Shown in pieces: positions 63,833 through 64,000 of a stretch of DNA of 64,000 bases. The position numbers were made by a program, and so were the translations under genes. The DNA comes from Chloroflexota bacterium (GTDB taxonomy: Bacteria; Chloroflexota; Chloroflexia; Chloroflexales; Roseiflexaceae). Below the pieces are notes generated by a model. The model searched no databases, was not told where the DNA came from, and was given only the letters and a program-made list of their open reading frames with translations. Position 1 is the first letter of the stretch. Each line of letters opens with the position of its first letter. The stretch is from NCBI GenBank assembly GCA_018969485.1, contig JAGWYG010000001.1, forward strand, positions 1 to 64,000, read 5' to 3'.

Positions 63833-64000
63833 ATGAAGATGTATACCAAACGACGGCAAATCTTCACAATTCACCATCACGGACAATCGCTCGTCATCAT
63901 TGCGTTGATGCTTCCCATGCTCACAATCATGATGTTTGGTGGATTAATGTTCACTCAGCGTGTCCACGACCGTATGGTCGTTGAGGCCGCGCTGCAGCAT
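63833..64000 (+). CDS. TadE/TadG-like protein, 5' part only
   Basis: An open frame from ATG 63833 (or 63839) runs to the window edge. Its protein begins MKMYTKRRQIFT and then HGQSLVIIALMLPML, the GQSLV-helix pattern of TadE/TadG proteins, with a membrane segment ending near residue 42. It lies 39 bp after the TadE-like gene and in the same direction, so it probably continues the Tad group. The remaining sequence is outside the window. Confidence 0.65.
   Translation, partial: MKMYTKRRQIFTIHHHGQSLVIIALMLPMLTIMMFGGLMFTQRVHDRMVVEAALQH

Noticed and set aside
1-64000. CRISPR array, prophage, integrase or complete insertion sequence
   Set aside because: No regularly spaced repeats, phage structural genes, integrase or intact transposase with terminal repeats were seen.

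Overview
This is a 64 kb chromosomal window from a GC-rich bacterium, most likely a member of the Chloroflexota (class Chloroflexia or a close relative). The basis is indirect. The peptide-binding lipoprotein has the Pro/Ala/Glu/Thr repeat linker common in that phylum. There is an F420-type luciferase-like oxidoreductase, an archaeal-type ProS and a class II ribonucleotide reductase. The MurE lacks the diaminopimelate motif, which fits the ornithine-type peptidoglycan of Chloroflexia. No rRNA, CRISPR array or intact mobile element is visible. Almost every gene is an ordinary chromosomal gene preceded by a Shine-Dalgarno sequence, and many promoters carry an extended -10 element (TGN before the -10 hexamer).

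Layout from left to right. 1-5.7 kb: a truncated ring-cleaving dioxygenase-like gene, an ABC-F ATPase, sucD without sucC, and an aldehyde dehydrogenase. 6.1-9.7 kb: the proteostasis operon tig-clpP-clpX. 9.7-14.6 kb: a noncoding stretch with two promoters, then a peptide-type ABC importer (binding protein plus two permeases, no ATPases). 14.8-17.6 kb: a glycosyltransferase, a clan GH-A glycosidase and tRNA-Arg(UCU). 18-25.6 kb: a DUF45 metallopeptidase, a TetR regulator divergent from an amidohydrolase-MFS pair, a double YccF membrane protein, ilvE, an FeS-type photolyase and an orphan BrxE-like gene. 26-33.2 kb: a GH26 lipoprotein, nrdJ behind a promoter with NrdR-like and DnaA-box motifs, an LLM oxidoreductase and proS. 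33.4-38.7 kb: a LuxR-type regulator, an SDR reductase, an IS630-like transposase relic, gabT and a GNAT enzyme.

38.8-39.2 kb holds the most striking feature: at least eleven DnaA-box-like 9-mers within 290 bp of noncoding DNA, including a perfect hairpin formed by two opposed boxes around TTCG. It is an oriC candidate or a DnaA-titration locus. To its right are rmlC and two sugar epimerases, the second in an AT-rich patch, followed by a divergent dihydroorotate-dehydrogenase-like gene. On the minus strand follow an overlapping operon (TlpA-like, response regulator, proB, proA), gyrB with an upstream membrane protein gene, and an FAH-family hydrolase. Next on the plus strand are ubiE, a DUF4230 gene and an era fused to DUF2283-like repeats, and on the minus strand murE and an M42-like peptidase. 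The window ends in an envelope operon: a haloperoxidase/PAP2 protein, a 1399-residue SdrD_B/DUF11 surface protein, a TadE-like protein and the start of a TadG-like protein cut by the window edge.

Most genes are housekeeping. The parts that merit follow-up are the DnaA-box cluster, the control region of nrdJ, the TetR/amidohydrolase control region with its 17-bp inverted repeat, and several unusual fusions or degenerate paralogues (era, the DHOD-like gene, the orphan BrxE-like gene).
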